Shown: positions 27,073 to 36,337 of the stretch, in pieces
Layout: each line of letters opens with the position of its first letter
How positions within the stretch are numbered: position 1 is the first letter of the stretch
NCBI RefSeq assembly: GCF_028282165.1
Contig: NZ_JANQIM010000006.1
Location: forward strand, 62,001 to 126,000
DNA length: 64,000 nucleotides
DNA from: Winogradskyella sp.
GTDB lineage: Bacteria > Bacteroidota > Bacteroidia > Flavobacteriales > Flavobacteriaceae
Reading direction: 5' to 3'
Translations under genes and position numbers: made by a program
The notes under the pieces: model-generated
The model's input: only the letters and a program-made list of their open reading frames with translations
What the model was told of the DNA's origin: nothing
The model's database searches: none

Positions 27073-27447
27073 TTATTTTCTAATTTGAAAAAATTTGGGA
27101 TTCTCATAACGCATTCCAATCCACATTAAAATCATAACCAAAACTCCAGGAATTACAGGTTCATGTGCCACCCATTCTGCAGCGATTATTCCACCTGTGT
27201 AGGCAACTATTAAAAGAAACCCAATATTTCTAGTTCTTGGAATTAAGAAAACGATGGCGCATAATAATTCTATTACTCCGACGAGGAAAGTCATATGCCC
27301 CATGCCAGCATTAGTCATATTTTCTATCATAAAATCCATACCTATTACCTTTGGTATAGCAGTTACAACTAGAATTATAATGGGTATCACCCAAACAAAT
27401 CTCCACTTACTCCTAATTCTTGGTTTACTAATTTCTAATGTTCTCAT
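27073..27447 (-). CDS. DoxX-like small membrane protein
   Basis: The 124-residue protein has four membrane segments: WRFVWVIPIIILVVTAIP, MGHMTFLVGVIELLCAIVFL, IGFLLIVAYTGGIIAAE and VIPGVLVMILMWIG. Spacing and motifs (VGVIELL) fit DoxX-like/DUF4345-type proteins. The specific role is unknown. It is 17 bases downstream of the K+ channel gene in the same operon. Confidence 0.8.
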   Translation of the reverse strand: MRTLEISKPRIRSKWRFVWVIPIIILVVTAIPKVIGMDFMIENMTNAGMGHMTFLVGVIELLCAIVFLIPRTRNIGFLLIVAYTGGIIAAEWVAHEPVIPGVLVMILMWIGMRYENPKFFQIRK

Positions 27448-27464
27448 GGTTTATATTATTTATA

Positions 27465-27788
27465 TTACTTAATCGTTTTATGAATTCTGTCTATCACTTC
27501 TACCCTATACTCAAAAAAGGCCGTAACGAAACTCAACACAATTCCAAGACCAGAAAAAATATACACCGTGGTAAATATTTTTGACAGGTCATTAGTTGGA
27601 TGCATTTCACCATAACCAACGGTTGTTAAAGTCATTACCGAGAAATAATAGGAATCAATCCAACTCCACCCTTCCAAACACCTGTACACCAGCGTCCCCA
27701 ATAGTATAAAAGCAATAGTCATTATTACAAGACGACCTGAGTTTTGCCATCTAAAGAAGCCTATTATGTAATAGAAATATCTAGTCAT
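27465..27788 (-). CDS. two-transmembrane potassium channel
   Basis: The ~107-residue protein has the minimal channel layout: TM1 (LVIMTIAFILLGTLVYRCLE), pore helix and selectivity filter MTLTTVGYGEMHP, then TM2 (FTTVYIFSGLGIVLSFVTAF) and a short basic tail. It should form a tetrameric K+ channel in the inner membrane. I chose the ATG at 27788, which overlaps the TetR stop by 8 bases, over the upstream start at 27812. There is no cyclic-nucleotide-binding domain, although a cyclase is in the same operon. Confidence 0.87.
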   Translation of the reverse strand: MTRYFYYIIGFFRWQNSGRLVIMTIAFILLGTLVYRCLEGWSWIDSYYFSVMTLTTVGYGEMHPTNDLSKIFTTVYIFSGLGIVLSFVTAFFEYRVEVIDRIHKTIK

Positions 27789-28359
27789 GGCTAACAGATA
27801 TAAGGCTTCCATATAAGAGAAATATCAAATCATCAACATAACCAGTTTTAATGGATTGCTGTAGTATTTGTGATTCTGTATGGAAATAGTAGTTTTCTAG
27901 ACTATTGACAATGAAGTTGGTTATTTCGTCACTTGATTTTCCATAACTAGACAACGCTTTTGAATATGGGTTTAAACCCGATTTTAGATATTCTTCAATA
28001 ATCTCAAAACGAATACTGAAGTACTCTTCTTGGATATCAGGATATTGTTTTGCGTGTTGGTACCATCTCGACAATCTTATTTCCCTCAGAGTGTCATTGA
28101 TAAGATATATATATCTGATTAGCTTTTCAATTCCCAAATCTTCTTCTTTGGAAATTTTTTCAAAACTCACAACTAGTTCGCTTTTATGAATGACCAAAAC
28201 CTCTCTTATTAATTCATACTTTGATTCAAAAAATCTGTAAATAGTTCGCTTACTTCTTTTTAAATCCTTGGATAAGCTATCAATCGTATAGTCATGTTGA
28301 AACTCCTTCATTAAAAGCTCCTGAGATTCTTGTAAAATATGTTGTTTCGTTGTTATCAT
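27781..28359 (-). CDS. TetR/AcrR family transcriptional regulator
   Basis: The 192-residue protein has an N-terminal HTH (YTIDSLSKDLKRSKRTIYRFFESKYELIREVL, about residues 25-56 in short segments) and a helical ligand-binding region without recognised identity. It is in the middle of an operon, between LpxR and the K+ channel, and overlaps the latter. It probably controls this operon in response to an envelope-related ligand, but no operator was identified. Confidence 0.88.
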   Translation of the reverse strand: MITTKQHILQESQELLMKEFQHDYTIDSLSKDLKRSKRTIYRFFESKYELIREVLVIHKSELVVSFEKISKEEDLGIEKLIRYIYLINDTLREIRLSRWYQHAKQYPDIQEEYFSIRFEIIEEYLKSGLNPYSKALSSYGKSSDEITNFIVNSLENYYFHTESQILQQSIKTGYVDDLIFLLYGSLISVSHD

Positions 28360-28370
28360 GCTTATAGTTT

Positions 28371-29321
28371 TTAAAACCTTTGAGCAAAACTCAATGAGGC
28401 ATACCTATTAATCTCCGAACTCTTTAACTCTCCAGTTGCCAAGTGGTATTTAAATTCGATACTTGTGCGGTTTTTTAAAAAACAGAATCCGAAATAGCCA
28501 TTAAACACCAGGTTATTAATTTCATCTTGCTCAAAAAGTGAATCGTTATTAAATAAATTACCTTGTATAGTTGCATTAAAGGCAGAGACCTTAGCACCAA
28601 AACCAGTGTCGAAGTAAAACTCTACTTGTTGTTTAGACCCCAATAGCTGATTGTCTTGACCAACCGAGTTTTGAATTGGAACGAACTTACCCAATCTAAA
28701 ATGAATCATTGGTCTCGTATTGATATAAATATTTCCAATTGATACTTCTATCGTACTGTAGATGTCAAATGAACTGCCTTCTAATACCTCGAAGCCATAG
28801 CTACCTCTAATATTTACTCCTAATTGATTGGGTAATTGATTGACCCATCCTTGCAGCTCTGGGTCTCCAGTAATCTCACTATGAAACCAGTTTTGAATGT
28901 CACCAGCTTGGGAAGCAGGCCCCATTACACCAACATCTAGCCCCAACCTTAAATAGGATACTGAAAAAGCCATGACTACAGAATAGTTAGCATATGACCA
29001 CCCGGCATAAGGTCGCTCTTCATTAGGGTCGATACTACCATCTGATAGATAATCTGGCGTATAGGCTTCAACGTTTACATTTATTTCTGAATAAGATTGA
29101 AGGGATTGTTTAAATTGTTTTGAGATGAAATGATCGTCATTGTTTAACCAGCGAAAAGCACCATTAATTCCGTAGGTGTAATAACGGTCAGTACCTGTAT
29201 AGATGATTAAAAAATCATTATCTGTACCAAGCTCTATTTCATACTTATACTGATTATTCGTTTGCCCAAAAGCTGTTTGCGCAATTAATAAGACCAATAT
29301 GTAAACTGCCCGAACCATCAT
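28371..29321 (-). CDS. lipid A deacylase LpxR family protein
   Basis: The 316-residue outer-membrane barrel has a signal peptide (to TAFGQ) and the LpxR/DUF2219 start EIELGTDNDFLIIYTGTDRY, with the conserved Asn-Asp of the active-site region, then PDYLSDGSIDPNEERPYAGW. LpxR removes the 3'-linked acyl chains of lipid A at the cell surface. The C-terminal strand (RYASLSFAQRF) is typical for outer-membrane insertion. It overlaps the cyclase gene by four bases, which couples their translation. Confidence 0.88.
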   Translation of the reverse strand: MMVRAVYILVLLIAQTAFGQTNNQYKYEIELGTDNDFLIIYTGTDRYYTYGINGAFRWLNNDDHFISKQFKQSLQSYSEINVNVEAYTPDYLSDGSIDPNEERPYAGWSYANYSVVMAFSVSYLRLGLDVGVMGPASQAGDIQNWFHSEITGDPELQGWVNQLPNQLGVNIRGSYGFEVLEGSSFDIYSTIEVSIGNIYINTRPMIHFRLGKFVPIQNSVGQDNQLLGSKQQVEFYFDTGFGAKVSAFNATIQGNLFNNDSLFEQDEINNLVFNGYFGFCFLKNRTSIEFKYHLATGELKSSEINRYASLSFAQRF

Positions 29322-30415
29322 TGATTGTAAAGATTAAATAGTGGTGTACCATAAATGAGGCTGGTATTATTTTTACCCCTAAGCTTTAGTTCGGTCATTA
29401 GGCTCATCTCAAAAGTCAGAGGTGATTTTAAAGACCTTAAATAGAAATCCGTACATAAAAAAAGAGTGCCAAGCTTTTTGCAATGACCAAGTAAACGTGC
29501 CGTTGTGTTTAGCACATCTCCATGATAGGCCACCCTTTTTTGTTTTCTTCCAACGAGAGTTGCAGATACGGCACCACTACTTACTCCAGCCTTAAAAACC
29601 GGCACTATTCCAAATTGTTTTTTAAAGCTCTCTTTGTTGACGTTTAGTTTGTGCCTAACAGCCTCAAACATAACCATGGCTTTTCCGTCTAAATCATTTT
29701 TGGTCTTCCATGTTAGCACAACCTCGTCACCAACAAATTGATAAACCTCATACTTGAAAGGCTTCATAGCCTCTAAAATGTTATCAAAACACTTATTTAA
29801 AAAGCGACTGTACTTTATATGACCTAAGGTTTCTGCAATTTGTGTACTGTTATTTAGATCCAAAAACATAAAGGTGCGATGCTCCACCAAAGGTTTAGAA
29901 TACTTTCCTGAGAGGTAATTCAAAAAAACGGTTTCACCAAATGTGATGCGTAATTGGCGTATAAAACTTACTGCCAAGCTTAAGAAAAAACAATGTACAG
30001 TAAATGAAATGAAGATTCCAGAGGTCAAAAAACTATATGCTCCTGATACTGATTTGTAAAAAGTATAGCTCTCTACAATCCATAAAAAAAGAACATTTGC
30101 AATAACGCCAATTATGTAAATAAACAATAGAATACTTAATACCCAAAGTATTCTTCTTTGCCATAACACGAAATACTTTGACAATAGCGGCTGAACTTTT
30201 GTTTCTAAAAAAAGCACCAATAACCCGAATAAAAGCCCCCCAAGAGTTGCCTTAATATGTGCCTCTTTTAATTGAAATGGTCGCAATTCGTCATCATCAA
30301 AAATCCAATCCAAACCAGATGTTTTAAAATACACGAACAAATTGCATCCGATAATGAAAAATGCTAGAATCAGCGAATATTCTAAGACAATTGATATTTT
30401 TTTCCTTTTTCTCAT
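29318..30415 (-). CDS. membrane-bound class III adenylate/guanylate cyclase
   Basis: The 365-residue protein has about four N-terminal membrane helices (residues 10-170) and a cytosolic cyclase domain (~190-350). Both metal Asp residues are seen (TFMFLDLNNS and FVGDEVVLTW), and the NxxxR transition-state pair is in VLNTTARL. The base-selecting positions are unusual: Gln where Lys is common (YQFVGDE) and Ala where Asp or Cys is common (VAYHG). The nucleotide made is therefore uncertain. It heads the operon with LpxR and the K+ channel. Confidence 0.85.
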   Translation of the reverse strand: MRKRKKISIVLEYSLILAFFIIGCNLFVYFKTSGLDWIFDDDELRPFQLKEAHIKATLGGLLFGLLVLFLETKVQPLLSKYFVLWQRRILWVLSILLFIYIIGVIANVLFLWIVESYTFYKSVSGAYSFLTSGIFISFTVHCFFLSLAVSFIRQLRITFGETVFLNYLSGKYSKPLVEHRTFMFLDLNNSTQIAETLGHIKYSRFLNKCFDNILEAMKPFKYEVYQFVGDEVVLTWKTKNDLDGKAMVMFEAVRHKLNVNKESFKKQFGIVPVFKAGVSSGAVSATLVGRKQKRVAYHGDVLNTTARLLGHCKKLGTLFLCTDFYLRSLKSPLTFEMSLMTELKLRGKNNTSLIYGTPLFNLYNQ

Positions 30416-30430
30416 CTTTATTTATAATTG

Positions 30431-30473
30431 GCAGTCGGTTTGGCTTTCCGGCACAGAGGAAAGCCAAGACTGC
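30431..30473. repeat. hairpin 1 downstream of the efflux operon
   Basis: GCAGTC-GG-TTTGGCTTTCC pairs with GGAAAGCCAAG-ACTGC. It is one of three successive hairpins in the gap between the TolC gene and the cyclase gene. Confidence 0.65.
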
Positions 30474-30480
30474 ACTTTTC

Positions 30481-30549
30481 AGGGATGAACAAAAACTAAC
30501 TAACCTACTTTACCTAACTTTACTATGAAAAATGAAGTTGTTCATCCCT
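30481..30549. repeat. long-range inverted repeat (hairpin 2)
   Basis: AGGGATGAACAA (30481-30492) and TTGTTCATCCCT (30538-30549) are perfect inverted repeats enclosing 45 bases, which include CTAACTAACC. Confidence 0.6.
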
Positions 30550-30556
30550 TTGTGGT

Positions 30557-30593
30557 GACCTGTGGCTTCTATTAAGGATTTTAACCACAGGTC
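30557..30593. repeat. hairpin 3 downstream of the efflux operon
   Basis: GACCTGTGG (30557-30565) and CCACAGGTC (30585-30593) pair perfectly over a 19-base loop. It is the first structure met by transcripts leaving the TolC gene, without a strong T-run. Confidence 0.6.
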
Positions 30594-30639
30594 AGCTGAG
30601 TATTACGCTATTAATCAACTCAACCTGTTTTATTTATTA

Positions 30640-31971
30640 TTATTTAATATTTAACATGGCTCCAGACAACTGAAGCAACTCTGCTTCTTTCTGCTTAACT
30701 GTATATTTTGCTGTTATTATTCTAAATTTTGCTGACGAAAGGTCTAATTGGGCCTCGCGCAATTGCGTATTAGTTATTTGCCCATTCTTATAATCTAAAG
30801 CACTTCGTTCGTAGTTTTGCTGAAAAGTTTGAATATTGGAACGTTCGATTTCTAAATCGCTAAGTGCTTGAATATACTCTGTGTAACTATTCTCAAAATC
30901 CCTAAGTACCAAAAGTCTTGTTTGGTCAGTTCTTAACTTTTCCTGATCAATTGCGATTTTAGCATTTTGGATTGAGCGCTTAACACGGTTTCCATCAAAA
31001 ATATTTATCCTTAAACCAAGTCCAACATTCCAACCATCTAATTGCTGACCTACTAATAGACCTGCCTCATTGGTTTGGTCTAGATAACTATATCCACCAT
31101 TTAAAAATAGTTTTGGATAACGTTCTGCTTTATCGACCATCAATTCATTTTCTGAAATCTCCAAGCCCTCTCGGGTTAATTTTAGTCTTATATTATTCTC
31201 TAAAACTTGTTTCTCCAGAGCTTCTTTATCTATTAATGGGAAAAAGTCTATGTCCTCAACAACCGAAAACGCATTCTTTGGGTCTCTTCCCATATAAGCG
31301 TTGAGGTCTGCTTGTGCTGTTTTGTACTTCAGCTGGTTTTGGCGCAATGAAGCACTATCATTTTTCACAGCTACTTGAGCATTTAATACTGAAGTACGAT
31401 TTCCAGCTCCAAAATTAAATTGACTCTCAGCTCGTTTAAGCCTTTCATTACTTATATCCAACTGTTCACTTGATATCGTTAAATTTGCCTGTTGAGTCGC
31501 TACATTGAGATATAGAAATACTGTATTTAATACTGTATTTTCTATGAGAAACTGCGTCTGCAATTGTGTGGCTTCATTAACATTCTTAAGTAAGCTTAAC
31601 CTGTGATAACCTCCAAGCCCATCGAACAAAGTATACTCTACATTTATTGACGCCGAGAGCGTTTCTGTTTCCGCGTTATCTACACTTATAGAGGTTAAGG
31701 TTTGGCTGCCATCGGGATTAAACAATGACACATCAAGGTCTGTATTGTTCTCACTATAGTCATATCCGCCAGTTGCATAAACTCTGGGTAATAAACCTGC
31801 GTTACCTGCTGTAGCATTATTTGCTGATACTAGAGTATCTAATGCTGAAATCCGTATGTCATGATTTTTTTCAATTGTAACTCTTATGGCATCTCCCAAA
31901 GTCAGAAGCTCTTGGGCATTTAAAACCCCAAATGACATTAAGAGAATAAGTATTTTCAATATCTTTTCCAT
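30640..31971 (-). CDS. TolC family outer-membrane efflux protein
   Basis: The 443-residue protein has a signal peptide (to GVLNAQ) and the two-fold helical repeats of TolC: LGDAIRVTIEKNHDIRISAL near the start and alternating coiled helices such as LKRAESQFNFGAGNRTSVLN and YERSALDYKNGQITNTQLRE. It forms the outer-membrane channel of a tripartite pump. It lies 85 bases after the RND gene, the last gene of the MarR-led efflux operon. Confidence 0.93.
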   Translation of the reverse strand: MEKILKILILLMSFGVLNAQELLTLGDAIRVTIEKNHDIRISALDTLVSANNATAGNAGLLPRVYATGGYDYSENNTDLDVSLFNPDGSQTLTSISVDNAETETLSASINVEYTLFDGLGGYHRLSLLKNVNEATQLQTQFLIENTVLNTVFLYLNVATQQANLTISSEQLDISNERLKRAESQFNFGAGNRTSVLNAQVAVKNDSASLRQNQLKYKTAQADLNAYMGRDPKNAFSVVEDIDFFPLIDKEALEKQVLENNIRLKLTREGLEISENELMVDKAERYPKLFLNGGYSYLDQTNEAGLLVGQQLDGWNVGLGLRINIFDGNRVKRSIQNAKIAIDQEKLRTDQTRLLVLRDFENSYTEYIQALSDLEIERSNIQTFQQNYERSALDYKNGQITNTQLREAQLDLSSAKFRIITAKYTVKQKEAELLQLSGAMLNIK

Positions 31972-32056
31972 TTTTATTTGTTTTAATGGTTCACTATAGA
32001 ACTTTTAAATTTTGATACAACAATCCCTACTATTATTGCATTATTATGTCTCTTAT

Positions 32057-35000
32057 TTATTCTTGACTTGTACTCATTAGCAGTCTTACGGCCGGCTCAA
32101 GCTCTTCTGGACTTATTTGCTGATTCTTTTTGAAAACTCTTGCGTAGAACTGCCTTAGTTTATTAAGGTTGATTAAAAATATTGGCATTAGTATTAAAAC
32201 ATTAAACAAGCCAAATAGTAAACCATAGGCTATTGCTATTGCCGGTCCTTTAAGAAATTGAGCACTTAAACTTGTTGAGAAAATAAGTGGACCTAAACCT
32301 GCTACAGTAGTAATTGTAGTAAGCACTATTGGTCTAAACCTGCTGTATGCCGCATCCTTCACAGCTTTAGTGAATGAAACTCCTTCTTGCAGCATATCAT
32401 TTAAGGTGGAAATATATACCAAGGTATTATTAACAAAAACCCCAATTAGCGCAATTGTTCCAATTAGACTAAAAATATTTAATGCTGTAGCATGTATAAA
32501 GTGGCCTATAATTACACCTATAAGAGCAAATGGAAACAATAAGAAAATCATTCCAGCCTGTGCAAATGAATTACAGTTAAATACAATAAGTGCAAAAATG
32601 AGTAGCAAAATTATTGGACCAACTATCGCCATTGCGTCAATCAACTTAAAAGCTTGCCTACTTTGTCCTTCAACTGAATAAGTAACTGTTGGGTACTTCT
32701 GCAGTATTTGAGGAAGAATTTCACTTTCTATTTGACCAATGACCTGAGGGGCAGAAACATCTTTATTTGCCACATTGGCCTCAACTCTTATTTCACGTTG
32801 GCCATCCAAATGGTCAATGGTTAAATTGCCTATCGCCTCCTTGATATAGGCAATTTCACTTAAAGCATAAGTACTTCCATTTTTACCATTAATTCGCATA
32901 TCCAATAGTTGCTCTTTACTTTGACGACCCTCCTCTGGATATCGCAACCATACCTCAACCTCCTCATCTCCCCTTTGTAAACTCTGAGCTTCTACCCCAA
33001 AAAAAGCCGAACGCACTTGCGACATCACAGAGGATAAGCTTAAGCCAAGCAACTCTGCATTAGGTTTAAGTTTAATTTGATACTCTGTAATACCATTTAA
33101 GTCCGTATCAGATACATCCCTTAAACCATCTACTTGACGCATGGCACTTTTCAATTCGTCTTTAGCCGCTCTAACTTCATTTAGGTCATAGCTTTTTAAA
33201 GCAAAAGATATAGGAAGTCCGAAAAGGGATGAGGTTGCTCCCAGACCGTAAATAAGTCTTGTCGCTTCAGGGATGTTTGGTGCTTTTTCAGCAATAGCAT
33301 TGGTAATCTCAAAAGAACTTATACCTCGCTCTTCGCCATTTAAAAAAGTGATTTTCAACTCACCTTGATTGTCAAGCGGTCCTGTTATCACCTCAACAAA
33401 TCTAATTATCTCTTTTCCATCAACGCGACTCTCTGAATAATCCTCGTTAACATGCCAAACTGCTTCTTCAATAGCCAACAATTTCTTTTTGGTTTCTTCC
33501 ACTGGCGTGCCTGGTGGCAACTCCATCTCAACAAAGATGGCATCATCATCTATGTTTGGAAAAAAGGTAAATCCAACACTTAATGGAATAAGTGCAATTG
33601 ACCCAACAAGTAGAATTACAAAAACTATAATCGTTAAATTTCTTGTTGGCCTTCCTTTTAGTACATTGTAATTAAACGCTGGCATAAATAGTCTATCTCT
33701 TAACCAGTTCATTACTCCAGTAAACCAACGTTCAATTTTGGTGAGCTTTATATTCTTCCTAATGCCTTTTGCATGACCCACATGACCAGGAAGGATAAAA
33801 AATGTCTCTATGATTGCAATAGCTAATACCGCTATTACAACAAACGCAATTTCTTGGAAAAACTCCCCCACTTGTTGAGGCAAGAAAAAGAACATTGCAA
33901 AGGCCGTGGCTGTTGTAGAAAGTGATATAATGACTGGTGAAAGCATTTCCATTGTGCCATCTAAAGCAGCTTTAAGCGGTGGCTTTTTTAATTCTTTAGC
34001 ATGCCTGTAGATATTTTCGCCCACAACTACAGCATCATCAACCAAAATACCCAAAACCAAAATGAAGCCAAATAGTGATACCACGTTAATGGTCATATCT
34101 TGCATATCAGTTAAAAGAAACATACCCAAAAGAACGATTGGTATTTTTACCGCCAGCCAAAATGCTAAGTAACGATCAAGAAATAAAGCCAACACCAACA
34201 ATACCAAGATAACACCAGTAATACCGTTCTCTATCATAGTGCCTATCCTACTTTTGAGGTTAATAGTACCATCCTCAAGTATCATTAGCTTAACACCTGA
34301 ATGTAAAGCGTTAAATTTTTCTGTGTACTGTTTTACAAATTCAGCATTGGCTAATATATCCTCAGAATTCAAGGTATATGTACTTATAGTCACTATAGGC
34401 TTATTTTTAAAATACCTACCAGTAGCGCTATCTTCAAACTGGTCTTTTATATCTGCAACATCCTTTAGATATACTGTCTGCCCATTGTCTTTTGCTAATA
34501 CTATAATGTTTCTTAAATCTGAAGCATAGTAACCCTTGTTGTCCGCTTTTATGTTTATTACCTGTTCTTGGTTTTCGATAGTACCACCGAAGGATTCTAA
34601 ATTAGCGCTTCTAACAGCATCGCTTACTTGAAGAAAAGTAATATTGTATCGGCGTAAATCATTTTCCCTAATCCTGATTTCTATTTCCTCATCAGGAATT
34701 CCTTCAATAAAAACTTGTGATAACCCAGGTTGCGCTAGAAAATCGTCTTCAATGTTCTTAGCAATATCTTTGACCTCTGATAGTGGAATATCATCTGCCA
34801 TGATACCAAAACTAACGGTCAGGTCCATTGGGTCTCTCTTCTCTATTGAAGCAGGCTCAACACCAGCTGGAAAATTTGTGATTTTATCTACCGCATTTTT
34901 TACTTCAACGAGCATTTTATCAGCATCCGCCTTTTCTGTAAGCTCAACCGAAATGTTAGCCATGTTATCTTGAGACGTGGAAGATACGCGGTCAATACCT

Positions 35001-35227
35001 TCTATTCCTTCAAGGTTATCTTCTACCTTGATGGCAACACCCTCTTCGACTTCTGCAGGACTAGCACCAGGGTAAGCTATAGCCACATCGATAAATCTTG
35101 TCTTTTGTTTTGGAAAATTTGTATTCTGGGTTTGTGATAGTTTCAAAACACCTAACCCTAAAAACAAGAACATCATTAAATTGACCAAAGTTGGTCTATA
35201 TATAAAAAACTTTATTAATCCTCTCAT
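32057..35227 (-). CDS. RND family efflux transporter permease
   Basis: The 1056-residue AcrB-type protein has 12 membrane segments and two large periplasmic loops. The proton-relay pair is in TM4 (LGILVDDAVVVGENIYRH, ~residue 393). The start RPTLVNLMMFLFLGLGVLKL and VAIAYPGASPAEVEEGVAIK are standard for the superfamily. Substrates are probably hydrophobic organics rather than metals. Its start is one base after the stop of the adaptor gene, showing operon coupling. Confidence 0.95.
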   Translation of the reverse strand: MRGLIKFFIYRPTLVNLMMFLFLGLGVLKLSQTQNTNFPKQKTRFIDVAIAYPGASPAEVEEGVAIKVEDNLEGIEGIDRVSSTSQDNMANISVELTEKADADKMLVEVKNAVDKITNFPAGVEPASIEKRDPMDLTVSFGIMADDIPLSEVKDIAKNIEDDFLAQPGLSQVFIEGIPDEEIEIRIRENDLRRYNITFLQVSDAVRSANLESFGGTIENQEQVINIKADNKGYYASDLRNIIVLAKDNGQTVYLKDVADIKDQFEDSATGRYFKNKPIVTISTYTLNSEDILANAEFVKQYTEKFNALHSGVKLMILEDGTINLKSRIGTMIENGITGVILVLLVLALFLDRYLAFWLAVKIPIVLLGMFLLTDMQDMTINVVSLFGFILVLGILVDDAVVVGENIYRHAKELKKPPLKAALDGTMEMLSPVIISLSTTATAFAMFFFLPQQVGEFFQEIAFVVIAVLAIAIIETFFILPGHVGHAKGIRKNIKLTKIERWFTGVMNWLRDRLFMPAFNYNVLKGRPTRNLTIIVFVILLVGSIALIPLSVGFTFFPNIDDDAIFVEMELPPGTPVEETKKKLLAIEEAVWHVNEDYSESRVDGKEIIRFVEVITGPLDNQGELKITFLNGEERGISSFEITNAIAEKAPNIPEATRLIYGLGATSSLFGLPISFALKSYDLNEVRAAKDELKSAMRQVDGLRDVSDTDLNGITEYQIKLKPNAELLGLSLSSVMSQVRSAFFGVEAQSLQRGDEEVEVWLRYPEEGRQSKEQLLDMRINGKNGSTYALSEIAYIKEAIGNLTIDHLDGQREIRVEANVANKDVSAPQVIGQIESEILPQILQKYPTVTYSVEGQSRQAFKLIDAMAIVGPIILLLIFALIVFNCNSFAQAGMIFLLFPFALIGVIIGHFIHATALNIFSLIGTIALIGVFVNNTLVYISTLNDMLQEGVSFTKAVKDAAYSRFRPIVLTTITTVAGLGPLIFSTSLSAQFLKGPAIAIAYGLLFGLFNVLILMPIFLINLNKLRQFYARVFKKNQQISPEELEPAVRLLMSTSQE

Positions 35228-35228
35228 C

Positions 35229-36317
35229 TTACTGTAGTTTTGGAATTGCCTTTATACCTACAATTTGTTTATTACTTACTTCGGTTACCAACACATCTCC
35301 TTTGTTTAAACCCGCAACAATACTTTTTGCCTCTTTAACTTTGAGTACCTTAACCGCTTTAGAAACCACCATAGAATCTTTGATGATATGAACTCTATTT
35401 TCTCTCGTTATTAGATTGTTTTTTATTGCTACAACCTCTTTGAACACCCCTATTGGATAATCAGCCTCTACATACATCCCCTCTTTAAGATTATGATCCG
35501 AAACCCTGAAGTACACATTGACAGATTGCGTATTGACATCTAATGACTTGCCTATACGTTTAACAACACCTTCTACTTTTTTGTTTATGTTCCTGGCGAA
35601 GAACTCAACTTTTTGACCGATTTTAAACTCATCTATTTTATCTGCTGTTACTGCAGATTTAATTTCGTAACTGTCTGTTCTAATAAACTCTCCTAACTTT
35701 ACACCCGGTCTTACAAGGTTGCCTTCATCAATAAAAGTGGATTTAAGTGTACCCGAAAAAGGTGCGTATAAATAGTAATCCTTTAGTTGTTCTTCTTTAC
35801 TTCTTATACTGTAAAATAGATTATAAATATTTCTACTATTTAGAAAGTATCGTAATTGTTCGTTCTTAGTTTTGGGAAGCTCAGGCAATCGTTCTTCTAC
35901 ATTAATCTGTTTTAGAAATCTATTCCATGTAGGAAATTCATTTGGATAATCTAATTGAATATCTGATATGGTATTTACCATAGAGCTAAGAAATTGACTT
36001 CGTTGTGAATTTAGATTATACCTAAATTGGCTATTATCTAAACTCAACATCAATTCCCCTTTCCTAAATGACACGCCTTCCTTAAATGGTTTTAAACCTA
36101 AACTTGCCGTACCTTGTACCTCAGCAATGATATCCACTTTTTGAATCGGCACTATTCTTCCCGTTAAGTTGATTGTATTTTGAATCTCTGCAGGAGACAC
36201 CTGAATGGCCTGAAATTCTTGAAAATCCGTACTCTTGTCACTAACCAGTTTTTGTTGTTTTCCACAACCCAAAGTTGCTATGGCTGTTAGCGCAATTAAA
36301 TAATGTTTCTTTTTCAT
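35229..36317 (-). CDS. RND efflux periplasmic adaptor (membrane fusion) lipoprotein
   Basis: The 362-residue protein has a lipobox (IATLGC, Cys18). A lipoyl-like half-motif (INLTGRIVPIQKVDIIAEVQ), a helical hairpin (~105-170), the second lipoyl half (LYAPFSGTLKSTFIDEGNLV) and beta-barrel/C-terminal domains follow. It links the RND pump to TolC across the periplasm. It is followed directly by the permease gene. Confidence 0.93.
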   Translation of the reverse strand: MKKKHYLIALTAIATLGCGKQQKLVSDKSTDFQEFQAIQVSPAEIQNTINLTGRIVPIQKVDIIAEVQGTASLGLKPFKEGVSFRKGELMLSLDNSQFRYNLNSQRSQFLSSMVNTISDIQLDYPNEFPTWNRFLKQINVEERLPELPKTKNEQLRYFLNSRNIYNLFYSIRSKEEQLKDYYLYAPFSGTLKSTFIDEGNLVRPGVKLGEFIRTDSYEIKSAVTADKIDEFKIGQKVEFFARNINKKVEGVVKRIGKSLDVNTQSVNVYFRVSDHNLKEGMYVEADYPIGVFKEVVAIKNNLITRENRVHIIKDSMVVSKAVKVLKVKEAKSIVAGLNKGDVLVTEVSNKQIVGIKAIPKLQ

Positions 36318-36337
36318 AGTTTAATTTGTTTTTGATA

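Noticed and set aside
32370..34973. Several plus-strand frames of 60-109 codons inside the RND permease gene
   Set aside because: All are shadows of a full-length RND protein and carry no recognisable domain or promoter.
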